Source of the DNA: Notospermus geniculatus | Lineage: Eukaryota > Nemertea > Pilidiophora > Heteronemertea > Lineidae | Direction: 5' to 3' | Assembly (NCBI GenBank): GCA_002633025.1 | Contig: NMRB01000365.1 | Span: 1 to 64,000, forward strand | Length of the DNA: 64,000 bases | In this document: piece after piece, positions 21,895 through 33,169 of the stretch | How the letters are laid out: the number at the start of each line of letters is the position of its first letter | Position numbering within the stretch: the first letter of the stretch is position 1 | The notes under the pieces: generated by a model | Told to the model about the DNA's origin: nothing | What the model saw: the letters and a program-made list of their open reading frames with translations, nothing else | Databases searched by the model: none | Program-made: the position numbers and the translations under genes

Positions 21895-22105
21895 TGAGTG
21901 AGAATAGGTCGGGTGACAAACGCGGAAGGCGGAACGCCGGATTACGGACGGCGGACGGCGGATGGCGGATCTCGGAAGGCGGAATATGTGGTTGTGTATG
22001 GGCAGTTATATCCGCAAAAAGTTGATGTTGGCAAAACAGAGACGTAAGTTACAAAATCAGTGATGTGCTTTTAGAAAACAGAGTTGTTCTGTAACAAAAC
22101 AAAGA
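21895..22105 (+). repeat. Left inverted arm, paired with 25555-25745
   Basis: GTGACAAACG, then GGCGGA-type repeats, GGGCAGTTATATCCGCAAAA, and several AACAAAACAGAGACGT words. The reverse complement is found at 25555-25745. The pair could bound one 3.85-kb composite. Confidence 0.7.
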
Positions 22106-22461
22106 TGTTCTTTAACAAAACAGAGACGTTTAGCTGTGATTTGGAGTCGTTCACAAAGGAGACGTTGGGTGGCGCTCGTGGCAGTTAAAGGTGAACTAGC
22201 CGTTATTTACCTCCTGTCCAGACAAATTTTAATGAGGTCGAATTTGATTGGATGTTGGTGCATGGTGATGTCCCATCATGCCTCAGCATGAATTAAGATG
22301 AAAGGGGGCGCTGCGATCGCTTTCATGAAACTCGTTTTTTTCTGTAGTGCAGTCCTATGGGTTAATTTTTTTTTAAATTCCTTCGCATTGGATTACTACT
22401 GGGATGTGTCTATAAAACGCCTGGCTCCAAACTAAAATAATAGGTGGCGTTGCTGAGATAA

Positions 22462-23246
22462 TAGAGACCTTTCGCACCCACACGTTTAGGCAACCGACTA
22501 CATTTAGGTCATCAAATGTTGCGGTCTAGTGACGTGTACACAAACGGTTATAGAAAACATTATCCGCAGCGACTTCACTACACGTCAGAGAAAAACTGTT
22601 TGCCAAAGCAACATATTTTTATCAAAACCCTCATTCCAACGGTGATCGCCATTCTTTGTTATAAGTTTTAGAAGGATTCCTCGTGCATACCAGGTGTAAC
22701 ATTTTGTTTGTTTTGTTTGGATGATCTTTTATTAAGCTTTTGGGTTGTGAATCAAATCCGTGTAAAAAGGGCAGTTTCCATTGACTGCGGTGCGATCAGT
22801 ATGGGTCTTTCGCAACTGAACGGTTTGCTGAACATTTACTTTTACGTCATCATTTTGTGAGCAGTTGTTACGTGTGCACAGACACTAAATGAAGGCCTAT
22901 ACACTAGCCGGTCACAGTTCACGGGCAACAAGCGCGGTACGCGTGAGGCGAGTGCGGTTTGTAAGATACCCCGGTTAATGATCACTTGCAATTACGTCAC
23001 ACACAATACAAGCGCAGTAGTGCCCACGGTGAACTCGTATGACTCGAGCACAGTCAAAACATTACATCACCTTACCTAAGAAATATCCGTAAACACCTAT
23101 AGGTCTTCACGGATAGTTCTTAGGCTTAGGCAATAGCCGTGTCTCTCTGCGAAACCACTAAAACCAAACCGTTTCACCGGTTACGGTTACGTATAACTAA
23201 ATGTAGTCGGTTGCCTAAACGTGCGGGTGCGAAAGGTCTCTAATAA
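22462..23246. mobile_element. TIR element, 45-bp TIRs, about 785 bp
   Basis: Left end AGAGACCTTTCGCACCCACA and onward to GACTACATTTAG; the right end is the reverse complement with one mismatch. ATAA on both sides could be a 4-bp target duplication. The interior has no coding frame. Confidence 0.8.
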
Positions 23247-23393
23247 TACATTTACGTTTTTGGTCATAAGTTCTGAATGGGTTAACATATTGACGTAATT
23301 CTAGTACGTTCATCATTTACACATGTCAAAAAAGTCGGTCACGTGATCCAGTTATGTTTATCTCCGCTTGGTTAGGATAGCGCCACTAGTTGC

Positions 23394-23480
23394 GCTGAAT
23401 GGGTCAATGTCGCCATGGGTATACCTTATGTTTACCCAGGATTATCCTGGGTAATCATTTTCTTTACCCAGAGTGAGGGA
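23394..23480 (+). mobile_element. MULE-like MITE, left-end fragment
   Basis: GCTGAATGGGTCAATGTCGC followed by GGGTATACCTTATGTTTACC, matching the left end of the element at 31396. The rest is missing. Confidence 0.75.
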
Positions 23481-23628
23481 ACTGGGCAAGGGGCTGTGTT
23501 GGTGTGTTGGCTGTGTTTTGGGGGTCGCTGGGCTGTTTCCCTGGCTTCAGCGGACACGTTGGTGTCCCTGAAGCCAGGGAAACAGTTATTAGTCTAGGTC
23601 ATTATTGCTTTTATGGGTAAAACCAGGT

Positions 23629-24428
23629 ACAGTCTTGTTAAAAAATAAAAAGACAGTAATGTTTTCTATTCTGCCAAGATGCCAATGGTCATTCGTGGGC
23701 AAGATTGCCATTTTTATACACAAGAACATGTTGGCTAAATGATGACATACCAAATTTAGGATTTGTGGCAAAGTATCATGAAAATATAAGAATTTCAAAA
23801 TATCAAGAAAAAACACAATTTTTAGAATCCCCAATTTTCATTTCAAAATTAGCTTGATAATATTCCCTGATGATTTCTAAGGAATTCTGTGAAAAAAGTT
23901 TCGAAAAATCTCTTGTCGTTTTCAAGATATATCAAAATATCATCAAAAAACATGCCATATTTTTGGGGCATTTTAAGACTTTCGTTATATTCCCCGTCTA
24001 TTGATGTAAAAATGATGAAATAATCAGCATGAACTGTTATGTTATCATGATGGGTGACTGTTGATGAGGGAAAAATATGGAAACTATCGAATTTTGCAAA
24101 ATATCAAATTCTTAAAAACTGATGATATTTTGATATATCTGGAAAATGAGAAACGATTTTTAAAACGTTTCTTCACAGGAATTCATAGGATCGACCACGG
24201 AATGATATCACGCTGATTTTAAGTTCAAAATTCAGAATTTTGAAAAATGAGGTCTTTTTGAGATTGATATTTTCATGATATTTTTGTGATATTTTGTCAC
24301 AAACCCTCAATTTCGTATGTGATCCTTGTAACAACATTATAGGGCGTAATATAACACAAGTTGAGGTTGAAACCTTCGATATTAGCTCAGATATTAGCTG
24401 TCTTTTTACTTTTTAACAAGACTGTACA
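23629..24428. mobile_element. Tc1/mariner-type MITE, 30-bp TIRs, about 800 bp
   Basis: TA then CAGTCTTGTTAAAAAATA on the left, and its reverse complement then TA on the right. The interior is dense in GATATTTT/AAAATATC words. TA borders and CAG termini fit the Tc1/mariner group. No transposase frame. Confidence 0.8.
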
Positions 24429-24671
24429 TGTACTGCTATTGTCACGGCAGTTTTTGATACATTTGACATCAGGATTAGGGTTAGGGCCAAGCCCAGAGTG
24501 GAAATACTGAATGCCGTACCCCTAAGAACAGCCGTAATTCTTGGCTATCATCCTGTGCCTTAATTGAATGATTTATTTCGCATTAGCAATTGCAACATCT
24601 CTAAAAATAACTTAATGAGGAGAAAAAAGAACAAAATACAAAAGATAATAAAAGAATACGAAAAGACAAAA

Positions 24672-24770
24672 AAGAAAAAAGCAGCGGACGGAATTCGAAC
24701 CCGGGGCCCTGGTGGATTGCGAAGCAACGATCATTTCACCATGAACCAACCAGACGTGCAACGCCACCAA
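24672..24770 (-). ncRNA. tRNA-like segment (SINE-type relic)
   Basis: On minus: an A box-like TGGTTCATGG and a B box GGTTCGAATTC at tRNA spacing. No stable acceptor stem was found, so it is not called as a tRNA gene. Confidence 0.45.
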
Positions 24771-25149
24771 GACGTGCAACAGCAGTGACGTGCGCTACAC
24801 TTCAACGGCAACGCGCGGTAGCGTTGCTATGATGCGACGCACACTGGCGTTGCTGTCATGTGGTTTGAGTAAATCTGTGACGTCATTGTGACGTCATCAA
24901 ATCATAAGTTTGAAATTAAATCTAAATTTACAAACAAACTGCTGAGCGAAGTGACTAATTGCGCCATCGACACATCATTTCCAGTCCTCCTTAACTTTCA
25001 CGCGAAATTTGAGCGCTTAACAATGCCGTATTGTGCGTTTTTGGCACGCTGTTTGCCAGAGGCCGAATTTCTTACATGAGGAGAAATTCAGAGTCGGACC
25101 GCCTGTGACGTCAGCAGCTTCGCTATCTGGCCGCTGCGCGGCGTTCCGG

Positions 25150-25535
25150 GTCCTTTGCGTCCAGGATCATCCTGGGTAAACATAAGGATCCTTACCTTTA
25201 CCCAGCTTGGGAGTTCCCGCCGAATCGTGCTGATCGCTCCGAGGATGGAATTTGGTACGTGCGTCTCTTTCGGCAGAGAACATGCAGTAGGATCATTGCT
25301 AAAAAGGGCTGAAATTTACCGCTATACCTCCTCCGGGGTTTGCAATAGGGAGACAAGACCAATCCCTACAACTTTTCAAAAGGGACCAATGGTAAATTCT
25401 CAAGGACTTAGGAGCTATAGGCCTAGTTCGAGGCCACCCTTCATTTCATGATTTACGCTGAATATCAACCTCACTACACCACTCGGGAACTCCAATCTGG
25501 GTAAAGTTAAGGATCCTTATGTTTACCCAGGGCCG
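25150..25535 (-). mobile_element. MULE-like MITE, internal part, outer TIRs missing
   Basis: The sequence matches the interior of 31396-32129 in reverse: CCTGGGTAAACATAAGGATC, GATCGCTCCGAGGATGGAA, the GGACTTAGGAGCTATAGGCC block and GTAAAGTTAAGGATCCTTAT. Only one copy of the block duplicated in the 31.4-kb element is present. Confidence 0.8.
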
Positions 25536-25554
25536 TCTATGTTGTTACAGATCG

Positions 25555-25745
25555 TCTTCGTTTTGTTAAAGAAAGTCTCTGTTTTCTAAAAGCACGTCTC
25601 TGATTTTTGAACCTACGTCTATATTTTGTCAGCGTCTACTTTTTGCGGATATAACCGCCCATAGATGGCCCCATTCCGGCGTCCGCCATCCGCCCTCCGG
25701 CGTCCGTAGCCGGCGTCCGCCATCCGTTTGTCACTCGACCAGTGA
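25555..25745 (-). repeat. Right inverted arm, paired with 21895-22105
   Basis: Reverse complement of the arm at 21895, including TTTTGCGGATATAACCGCCC and GCGTCCGCCATCCG words. It ends about 50 bp before the first host exon. Confidence 0.7.
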
Positions 25746-25798
25746 GAATAAAATATGCCTCGGGTTACTTTTTCAACAGATTCTGATTGTAACTTCAG

Positions 25799-26021
25799 CG
25801 GCAGGCAAGGGGGAAGAACGACCACACCTGAAATTTGACCCACAAAAACACAAGATCCTGAACTCAGAATTGAAACATCTGTACACAGCAGTGACCAGAG
25901 CAAGGGGTAACGTATGGTTCTTCGATGAGGATGAAACGGCCAGCAGACCGATGTTTGAATATTTCAAGGCGAAAAAACTGGTGCGAACGGTGAAAGCTGA
26001 ACGGGAAAATAAGCATAGCAA
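25799..26021 (+). CDS. TRANK1: TRANK1-like exon: UvrD-type helicase C-terminal motif
   Basis: The frame reads GEERPHLKFDPQKHKILN, SELKHLYTAVTRARGNVWFF, DEDETASRPMFEYFKAKKLV. LYTAVTRAR is the last helicase motif (VI-like, with the conserved Arg residues) of UvrD/TRANK1-type superfamily 1 helicases. The acceptor is probably at 25797-25798 after a pyrimidine stretch. The donor is uncertain: GT at 26022 (phase 2) or GT at 25990 (phase 0). The GT at 26022 would fit an alternative acceptor AG at 26539-26540 for the next exon. TRANK1 proteins are large ankyrin, helicase and TPR proteins; the earlier exons lie upstream, outside what could be recognised. Confidence 0.78.
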
Positions 26022-26270
26022 GTTATCATGATTATTATTATAAATTCATATAACAGGACTAGTAACGAACCAGTTTTGCTAACACTGCTTACGGCTACAC
26101 TATTGGAGATGAATTTCTCACTTTTTCATTTTTCACTCTCGATTCATCCAAATCAGAAAATGAACGCCTCTCTGCAGATGTTAAATGGAGAATGCAATGT
26201 TCATTTTTTCCAGTCCACGGATGATTCGTACCAAATCACAAATGTAGAGTGAAAATGAGCTCTGTGTTAC

Positions 26271-26420
26271 ACCGGCCGTATTCTTAAGGCACTTTGCCCT
26301 TCGTTAGTATGTGAGTTTTCTCGCTCAGGTTGGCTCTAGGTCTATGGGCAACTGGGAGCTCTCAACGTTGACACATTGCAAGCGAACGTCCGTGGATTTC
26401 ACAGATAGGCCTACACATGA
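26271..26420 (+). repeat. Half-palindrome fragment in host intron
   Basis: It starts GGCCGTATTCTTAAGGCAC, which fits the GGCCNNNTTCNNNAA terminal pattern, but its partner arm is missing. It continues into TGAGTTTTCTCGC and TTGGCTC words shared with the palindrome at 62802-62979. Confidence 0.5.
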
Positions 26421-26564
26421 GTAGTGTCGGCGATAGATACCCTATATTTCGCATTTCGCAACTGGGACAATAAGTTAGCAGCTTTCGTGGGTTTCAGCGA
26501 TTTCGCTGCTTGGAACGATCCATACGTCGCATCATTATCAGGTGTACTCTTGACGCTGTTTCAG

Positions 26565-26893
26565 GGTTGACGGAATTATTCTTCAAGAAATCATCCAGTA
26601 CAGAATGGGAATCAAGAGGGGACGAATTACTGAAGAAACATATGTTCACAGAAGCTGGTGAATGTTACAAAAAGGCTGGACGAGAGAAATTGTATCAATT
26701 TTGCTGTGCTCACCAACAGGCTCTAGAGGCCAAGCGTACTGTTGAGGACAACACCCTGAGGCGGGAAAAGTACATGTGTGCGTCGCTCGTGTTCCTGAAA
26801 TGCAACCAATACCTTTCTGCTGCCAACTGTCTGTATAATGCCAGGGAATATAGGATGGCCGTACAGCTGTACGCCAACACGAAAGTGAAAAAG
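26565..26893 (+). CDS. TRANK1: TRANK1-like exon: TPR-like helices
   Basis: Reads LTELFFKKSSSTEWESRGDE, LLKKHMFTEAGECYKKAG, then AHQQALEAKRT, CASLVFLKCNQYLSAANC, LYNAREYRMAVQLYANTKVK. The spaced A/Y/L pattern is that of TPR-like hairpins after the helicase domain in TRANK1. The acceptor is AG at 26563-26564 after a pyrimidine-rich tract; an alternative AG at 26539-26540 would add residues CTLDAVS. The donor is AAG|GTATAT at 26893, phase 0, which fits the next exon at 48776. The intron that follows is 21.9 kb. Confidence 0.85.
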
Positions 26894-27354
26894 GTATATG
26901 CATCGTTTTTTATCATTGTAAAGATTATTATGATGTGCGCAGTTGCAAATTTATACCATCTTTTGCTTTTGACATCAACGGCGATCAATGTTATAGCACA
27001 ATATGGGGCCCAAATATGGGGCCCAAAATAGGGGCATGTGCTTCTGGCATGATGGGTGGAAGAAATATTGGCAATTGTATCACCCATTTTGGCCCTCATA
27101 TTGTTCAATAATATTGAACATGTATGGGCGGCTTAACGAAGCATGCGCATCAACAAGTGTGACAAGGATCAAACTCTCCTTGGAATCAAAGTCATGTCGT
27201 CTTGTTCTGCGAGGGATTAGAATATAAGGTTATAGAAAGCATGATCATTCGAATGTACCTTAAAATGGCGGGGTTTGGCGGACTTGGCCGTTTCTGTACG
27301 TGAGAGGTTTCCAGCCAAAGTTGACTCGCGATGGGCAACACAGCCGTAAAATCT

Positions 27355-28292
27355 ATTAATCTGGGGCTATTGACCTGAAACTTTGTACATATATACCCCT
27401 AGGGGTATATGGTGACCTATGACACCAAGTTTCGGTCCGATTCGATTGCTGGTTTGGCCACCATGTGCCCAAATCAAAAAACACAAAAAGTGCAATAACT
27501 CCTGAACTAATGAGTGGATCATCTCCAAATTTTTATCGTAGGTGTATTTATTGTAGATACGTATGATATATAACGAGTTTTGATGTGACCTACTTTTCAA
27601 GGTCACAGAGGTCAAAGTTAATAATTTTGCTGTTTGGTGCCATATTTCGTAACCGCTGGGGCTATTGACCTGAAACTTGGAACATATATACCGCTACGTC
27701 AGATGACCTATGGCACCACGTTTCGGTCCGATTCTTGGCCACCAGGTGGCCAAAACCAAAAACACAAAAAGTGCAATAACTCCTGCACTAATTACTGGAC
27801 CGTTTCCAAGTTTTTGTCATTGGTGAATCTAATTAGAATACGTGACATGTGTAAAGGGTTGTTGGTTTGGCCTACTTTCAAGGCCACACAGATCAAAGTT
27901 CAGAATTTTGCCTTTTGGTGGCCCGTTTCGTAACTGCTGGGGCTATTGACCTGAAACTTGGTACATATATATATACCCCTCTGTCAAATGACCTGTGACA
28001 CCAAATTTCAGTCCGATTTGATTATTGGCTTGGCCACCAGGTGGCCAAAATGAAAACTCAAAGCCCAATATTTCCTAAACTAATGACTGGATCGTCTCCA
28101 AATTTTCATCATCGGTGCATCTAATATGTGTGGATGACATGTATTGGGTTTTTTTATTTGACCTTCTTTTCAAGGCCACAGAGGCCAACGTTTAAAGTTT
28201 ACTCAAGCGAGAATGTTTTGACCATGAAATTTTGGCCCTATCATATTATCCAGGAACTCAAACTCAAGGCTTGTCCTGGAACATTTCATTTA
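27355..28292 (+). repeat. Modular 290-bp repeat family, copy 2 (three units)
   Basis: GGGCTATTGACCTGAAACTT recurs at about 27363, 27659 and 27941, giving units of about 285-295 bp. Each has GGTCACAGAGGTCAAAGTT and GGCCACCAGGTGGCCAAAA words. The copy is split by the TIR element at 28293-29496 and ends with the palindromic cap at 29548-29578. Confidence 0.85.
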
Positions 28293-28734
28293 CGCCGTGA
28301 CTATTTGCACAGCAAGTTGCTGTGAAAACAGTACAATATTTCTTAGTTTTCGCACTGCTTACACAGCAGATTCTAACCAATGAAAACGCGAGATCACAAT
28401 GAGGAGGGATTACGATAATTTATGCATGGGGCGTATTAAAGCCTCACAGTATTGAATTTTACGACATTTTCAAAGTATTAGGACTGTGCAGGTAGAAGTC
28501 TCATAGCCTCGTGATTGTCCCCAAAATACTTGCCTGATACGTACTTCAAAGAATCAAGACCAAGTTTTCAGCACACAACGAAAAAACTGCAGGCAGAGCT
28601 CTAATGCATTCAGATAGAGCACAGTACATTTTACACTACGCTAACGTCGGAGGACGTAAGCAATTTCTGAATTCAATACAGTGAGGCTTTAAACAACAAA
28701 GTGATTATTCACACGGTCAGTCTTCAGTCAGTTG

Positions 28735-28805
28735 ACTAGCGTAGTGCAAAGGTGGAGTGGACTGTAACCCAAAGGTCGCGGGTTCGAATCGCGGTAGTTC
28801 ATTTA
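28735..28805 (+). ncRNA. tRNA-like segment
   Basis: GTGGACTGTAACCC followed by a perfect B box GGTTCGAATC. The A box region (TAGCGTAGTGC) is weak, and the T stem does not pair well. Taken as a tRNA-derived relic. Confidence 0.45.
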
Positions 28806-29000
28806 GTCTTTTCATTTTTTTCCCTAATCCCCCATACTCTGACCCACAACCCCCAGGGGAGTTAGCTATGCGACTGACGAAACCGACAGAATGCGTCACA
28901 TAAAGACTTGTGTCATCACACAGAAACAGGCTGCAATACCAGATATGACGGATCTGACAATGACCTATCGGAGTATAGATATTTGAGTGATAAGACAGGT

Positions 29001-29172
29001 TGTCAGGGGCGTAGCCAGCTTTTTTGGGGGAGGCGGTTTTTTGGGCCGGGAGGGGGGCAAAAGTTCCTCTGGGGGAAGACCATATTTTGCTAATCTTCGC
29101 ATGAAAAACACGTTTTTCCGGACCACCTGGGGAGGGGGGAGGCACTTGCCCCCCCCCCGCCCCCTGTACCTC
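29001..29172. mobile_element. Nested short element with CAGGGGCGTAGCCAGC terminus
   Basis: It starts CAGGGGCGTAGCCAGC and ends CCCCCTGTACCTCTG. The G-rich and C-rich ends form a partial inverted repeat. The terminus GGGGCGTAGCCAG is a widespread animal MITE end. Confidence 0.5.
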
Positions 29173-29496
29173 TGATTGTGATGACAAATGTTTGTCAAGA
29201 GCTCCCTTGGCAGAGTACACGTAGGGGACGCAGAATCAAACGTTAATCTACTGAGATCGAAACAGGCAGAAGTAGCATTCGTTCCAAGCTGGTAGTTGCC
29301 CCTGCAAGTGGCCATTATGGTTTATTTTGCCGAATTCTAAAATTTCGCTGTGAAAATATCATCCTTTCCTAATTTACACAGCAAAATGTGGGCGGGGCAG
29401 GACTTAATGATGCTTATGAATATTAAATACGTACTTGCTGTGTAAATAAAATTTCACTCCTTAGTTACACAGCATGCTGTGCAAATAGCCCCGGCC

Positions 29497-29580
29497 TTTC
29501 ATTTAACATTTGTGATTTGTTTTTCTGGTACATGTACATTTCATCCAGGTGAGCACATGGTCCATGGACCATTTCATTCT
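29497..29580 (+). repeat. End of modular repeat copy 2 with palindromic cap
   Basis: Continues the repeat interrupted at 28292 and closes with CAGGTGAGCACATGGTCCAT and the 16-bp palindrome ATGGTCCATGGACCAT. Confidence 0.85.
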
Positions 29581-29656
29581 TATTTTGAGGAAACTTGGAA
29601 ATATTAGGCCTAGTTGGCTTTAAAGAGCAAAAGAAGCCCAAAGAGCTAGTAGTGCC

Positions 29657-30190
29657 TTCTTAGCTCACCTGTGAGCTATAGTCGTCACACCCCAGTGTCC
29701 GTCGTCTGTCGTCGGCCGTCGGCGTCCATTAGCAGGGCACGTTTTGTAACCACCAGGGCTATTGACCTGAAAACTGGTGTACATGTACCCGTACGTGAGA
29801 GTAACTCACACACCAAGTCTCGGTCAGGTGTGATTCCCAGCTTGGCCACCAGGGGGCTTAACCAAAAACCTTTAAAGTGCTATTTCGCCTTAACCGTTGA
29901 TCAGATACTCACCAAATTTTTATCGTAGGTGCATCTGACATGTCTGATGAGGATACATGACATATCACCCGGGTTTTTGATTTGGCGTTATTTTCAAGGT
30001 CACAGAGGTCAAAGTTCGAAATTTCACCGTTGGGTGGCACGTTTCGTGGCTATTTTTTGCGGGTTGTTCAAATGAGGTGTGCTGATGTATCAAGGTACCC
30101 TCTCTGTCTGCGGTGAATTTCGGTCCGATCAGACTTCAAACATGGCCGCCAGGTGGATATCTTGGAAATTGGGCGATGGCCCACAGCTAA
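29657..30190 (+). repeat. Modular 290-bp repeat family, copy 3
   Basis: Starts with the head AGCTCACCTGTGAGCTATAG and GTCGTCGGCCGTCGGCGTCC words, then a unit (GGGCTATTGACCTGAAAACT) and most of a second. It fades near 30190. Confidence 0.8.
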
Positions 30191-30826
30191 TTAACTACTG
30201 CAGCTAGAACGTTCTGAACTGAGTAAGTTTGTTGAGATTCGACGATTTACTTTATTTTATTTATTTTATTTTATTTGGCCATGAGTGTACATTTGAGGCC
30301 ATATTCATAAAGGGTGTTTTGCCTGATCAGCGCACAAATTCTGCATTACACAGATTAGGGCCGTTTAGACGACAAGCCAAAAAACCACATTCAGATTCGA
30401 TCCGATTGGATCCGATCGACCTCATCGGGTCTCATTTGCGTTTAGACGAGATTTGAATGTGGTCGAATGTGGTCCAATGCGGTCCAAAATCCACATTGGA
30501 CCCCATTGGGCAGCGTTTACACGTAAGAGTTTGGAACCACAATCGCTCTTGTTATCGCTCTTGCAACTTAAATTTTTCGACGCATCGTTTTTACCTGATG
30601 GGTTTGCATAGCGGTCTTGGGTCTAGATGCACTCCTTGCGCAGTGTCTTCTCACTCATACCTGTCGTTCATAGACACTGCTTACAATAGCCGGAATCCCG
30701 CCGATTTTCCGCATGGTGGCAGCACTAGTCAGAGGCCAGTCAGCGCGGGAATTGCCCCGTGCTTGGTCGCTGTTTACAAGATCAATCAATATACAAACAC
30801 AATAATCTCATAGAGCATCATTATCC
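30191..30826. other. Mostly unassigned; imperfect words near 30360
   Basis: AGGGCCGTTTAGACGACAAG near 30358 resembles the GGCC palindrome ends, but no partner arm is present. GTCCAATG/CATTGGAC words between 30460 and 30510 form weak hairpins. No coding signature. Confidence 0.35.
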
Positions 30827-30959
30827 ACATGTTTAGCGATGTTTTCCAGATTTGTTTTCCAGATTTTCCAGATTTCCAGATTTTCCTACAAATCTGGAAG
30901 TTGACTTCCTTTATATTCCTTTACTTTGTGTTGACCTTTGTGCATCTTTTCGCTTTGTG

Positions 30960-31360
30960 CTTGTTATGTATTACACATGTCTTATTAATTTATAAACTTT
31001 CTTTCAGCCAAATGAAGCTCTGCGCCAGTTACCTGCACTCTGCTTGGTCAGGCTGAGCAACCCTGCAGTTATTCAACCTTTTCTTTCAGCTAAAATAGCT
31101 TCTTCTTAATTGTCCAGCGGCCACCCGTGGGGCTTGGTCGCTATTCTTCCCTTAATTGCTTGTTTGTCCTATCTACATAGGTTTATGTAGTTCTACATTC
31201 GGGTTTCAGCTCAGTCTTTTCTAGAGTTTTAGATTGTAAAGTTCCACTTGAAAAAGACCCCGGTTGGGGTCGAAAATTCGTGAATTCTGGAGATTGACTT
31301 CTTGAAGATTATCGTTTAGTGTGTCAATTTTGTGCTTTTTGTACCTTGTTTTAGCGATGT
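30960..31360 (+). repeat. Interspersed repeat with GACCCC...GGGGTC core, copy 2
   Basis: Reverse of 20830-21300. Just upstream (30840-30895) is a short TTTTCCAGAT microsatellite. Confidence 0.75.
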
Positions 31361-31395
31361 TTCAAAACATAAAAGACACGAGCTAAACACTGAAG

Positions 31396-32129
31396 CCGAA
31401 TGGGTCAATGTCGTCCTGGGTATACCTTATGTTTACCCAGGATCATCCTGGGTAATCCTTTTCTTTACCCAGGACGACCCTGGGTAAACATAAGGATCCT
31501 TAACTTTACCCAGATTGGAGTTCCCGAGTGGTGTAGTGAGGTTGATATTCAGCGTAAATCATGAAATGAAGGGTGGCCTCGAACTAGGCCTATAGCTCCT
31601 AAGTCCTTGAGAATTTACTATCGGTCCCTTTTGAAAAGTTGTAGGGATTGGTCTTTTCTCCCTATTCCACACCCCGGAGCAGGTATAGCGGTAATTTTCA
31701 GCCCTTTCGAGTTATGATCGTACTGCGTGTTCTGCAAAAAGTAAATTCATGAAAATGACGAAATGCACACGGATTATACATGTTCTACCTAGGCCTTTCT
31801 CTCCTAAGTCCTTGAGAATTTACTATCGGTCCCTTTTGAAAAGTTGTAGGGATTGGTCTTGTCTCCTTATTGCAAACCCTGGAGGAGGTATAGCGGTAAT
31901 TTTCAGCCCCTTCTAGCAATGATCCTACTGCATGTTCTCTGCCGAAAGAGACGCACGTACCAAATTCCATCCTCGGAGCGATCAGCACGATTCGGCAGGA
32001 ACTCCCAAACCTGGGGAAAGTTAAGGATCCTTATGTTTACCCAGGATGATCCTGGGTAAAGAAAATGATTACCCAGAATAATCCTGGGTAAACATAAGGT
32101 ATACCCAGGACGACATTGACCCATTCAGG
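31396..32129. mobile_element. MULE-like MITE, copy 3, full length (734 bp)
   Basis: Ends CCGAATGGGTCAATGTCGTC and its reverse complement with TIRs of about 120 bp. It is flanked by a perfect 10-bp direct repeat AACACTGAAG (31386-31395 and 32130-32139). An internal block starting at the TCCTAAGTCCTTGAGAATTT word (31597 and 31802) occurs twice with small differences, period about 205 bp. Confidence 0.92.
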
Positions 32130-32447
32130 AACACTGAAGAGTGCAATGCAACAGTCCCTTATAAAAGCCTTACGGCGAGTCACCAGTCTGGCGCGGTTGT
32201 CAAGGACGCTGACAGTGAACCAATCAGAAAATGTTTATTTCGTTAGTCACGCTAAACGCCCTCTAGTGGTAAATCGGCGGGATTCTGGCTATTGTAAGCA
32301 GTGTCTGTGAACGACAGGTATGAGTGAGAAGACACTGAGCAAGGAGTGTAAGGTCTAGATTGAGTTCAAATTTGAACGCGGTTGGATTCCTCTTTTGGCC
32401 TAAAGGGGGCGTTTTGTGAAAAATGTGAAAAACTACATTTTGATAAT

Positions 32448-33000
32448 CGGGAGGTTCTGCAAGCCTAGGTTTTACATTTACGATTACGATTTGACACACC
32501 CTGACGTCACGCCTTATGTCACGAATGAACGTGACGCGATGCTCTCATCATTTGATTTGAAGCTTCCTGTGCCAGGTGCAAGAGGGTCGATGTATCCCCT
32601 GTTTGGCAAAGCGCTTCAGGGCAGATATGCCAAACATTCTTCTTTTTTTCCTGCAACTGCGCAATATACCCCCACTTATGAATGTTAAATTGAAAGCAGA
32701 TTCTTGGATTACCAAAATGAAATATCTGCTATGATTAAATCGTAGGTTTCTTACGTGTAGAATTCCAAAATAAAGCACAAAGATCGACAAATAAAATGAT
32801 GTAACACAAAGGTCGTCTCGGAAATTGGCAAATTTTCGACCCCAATCGCGGTCTTCCTCGGGCACTTTCTAGAAGATCCAAGAAGTAGGTACGTGTAGCA
32901 AGCGAATCGCTCGCAAAAATATCTCGCACACCGACGTCATGACGTTTTCAAGTTATAACCGTAAATCATTGAAATGTGAAACGTGAGCTTGCAGAACCTC
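32448..33000. mobile_element. TIR element with GAGGTTCTGCAAGC ends, about 550 bp
   Basis: GAGGTTCTGCAAGC on the left and GCTTGCAGAACCTC on the right, with homology continuing through GTTT.ACATTT. The ends resemble the GAGGTTTCGC termini at 33170 and 42962. It contains a diverged GACCCC...GGTC core near 32835. Confidence 0.65.
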
Positions 33001-33169
33001 TCTAATGGTTTGATTTGAGATATTGCACTAAAACTTTGTCTAACATATTACACATTAAATAACATATTATACTCAAGTTTTTAATTTGACCTACTCTTCT
33101 AGGCTGCAGACGCCAACGATGAAAAAATACGAACATGTCCATTTCGTCTCGTTTTGTTCTACAATAGGG

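Larger units (their letters stand above)
28293..29496. mobile_element. TIR element with 9-bp target duplication, 1.2 kb
   Basis: Ends CGCCGTGACTATTTGCACAG and its near reverse complement CTGTGCAAATAGCCCCGGCC. It is flanked by the perfect 9-bp repeat TTTCATTTA (28284-28292 and 29497-29505), and the modular repeat continues across it. CACAGC words recur inside both ends. A tRNA-like segment and a GGGGCGTAGCCAGC element lie inside. A 9-bp duplication suggests Mutator- or Merlin-type transposition. Confidence 0.88.

Noticed and set aside
27367-27615. Minus-strand frames starting MTSVTLKSRSHQ, also at 49374-49661 and similar at 21179-21532
   Set aside because: They recur because the modular DNA repeat recurs; codon positions are not preferentially conserved and stops differ between copies.
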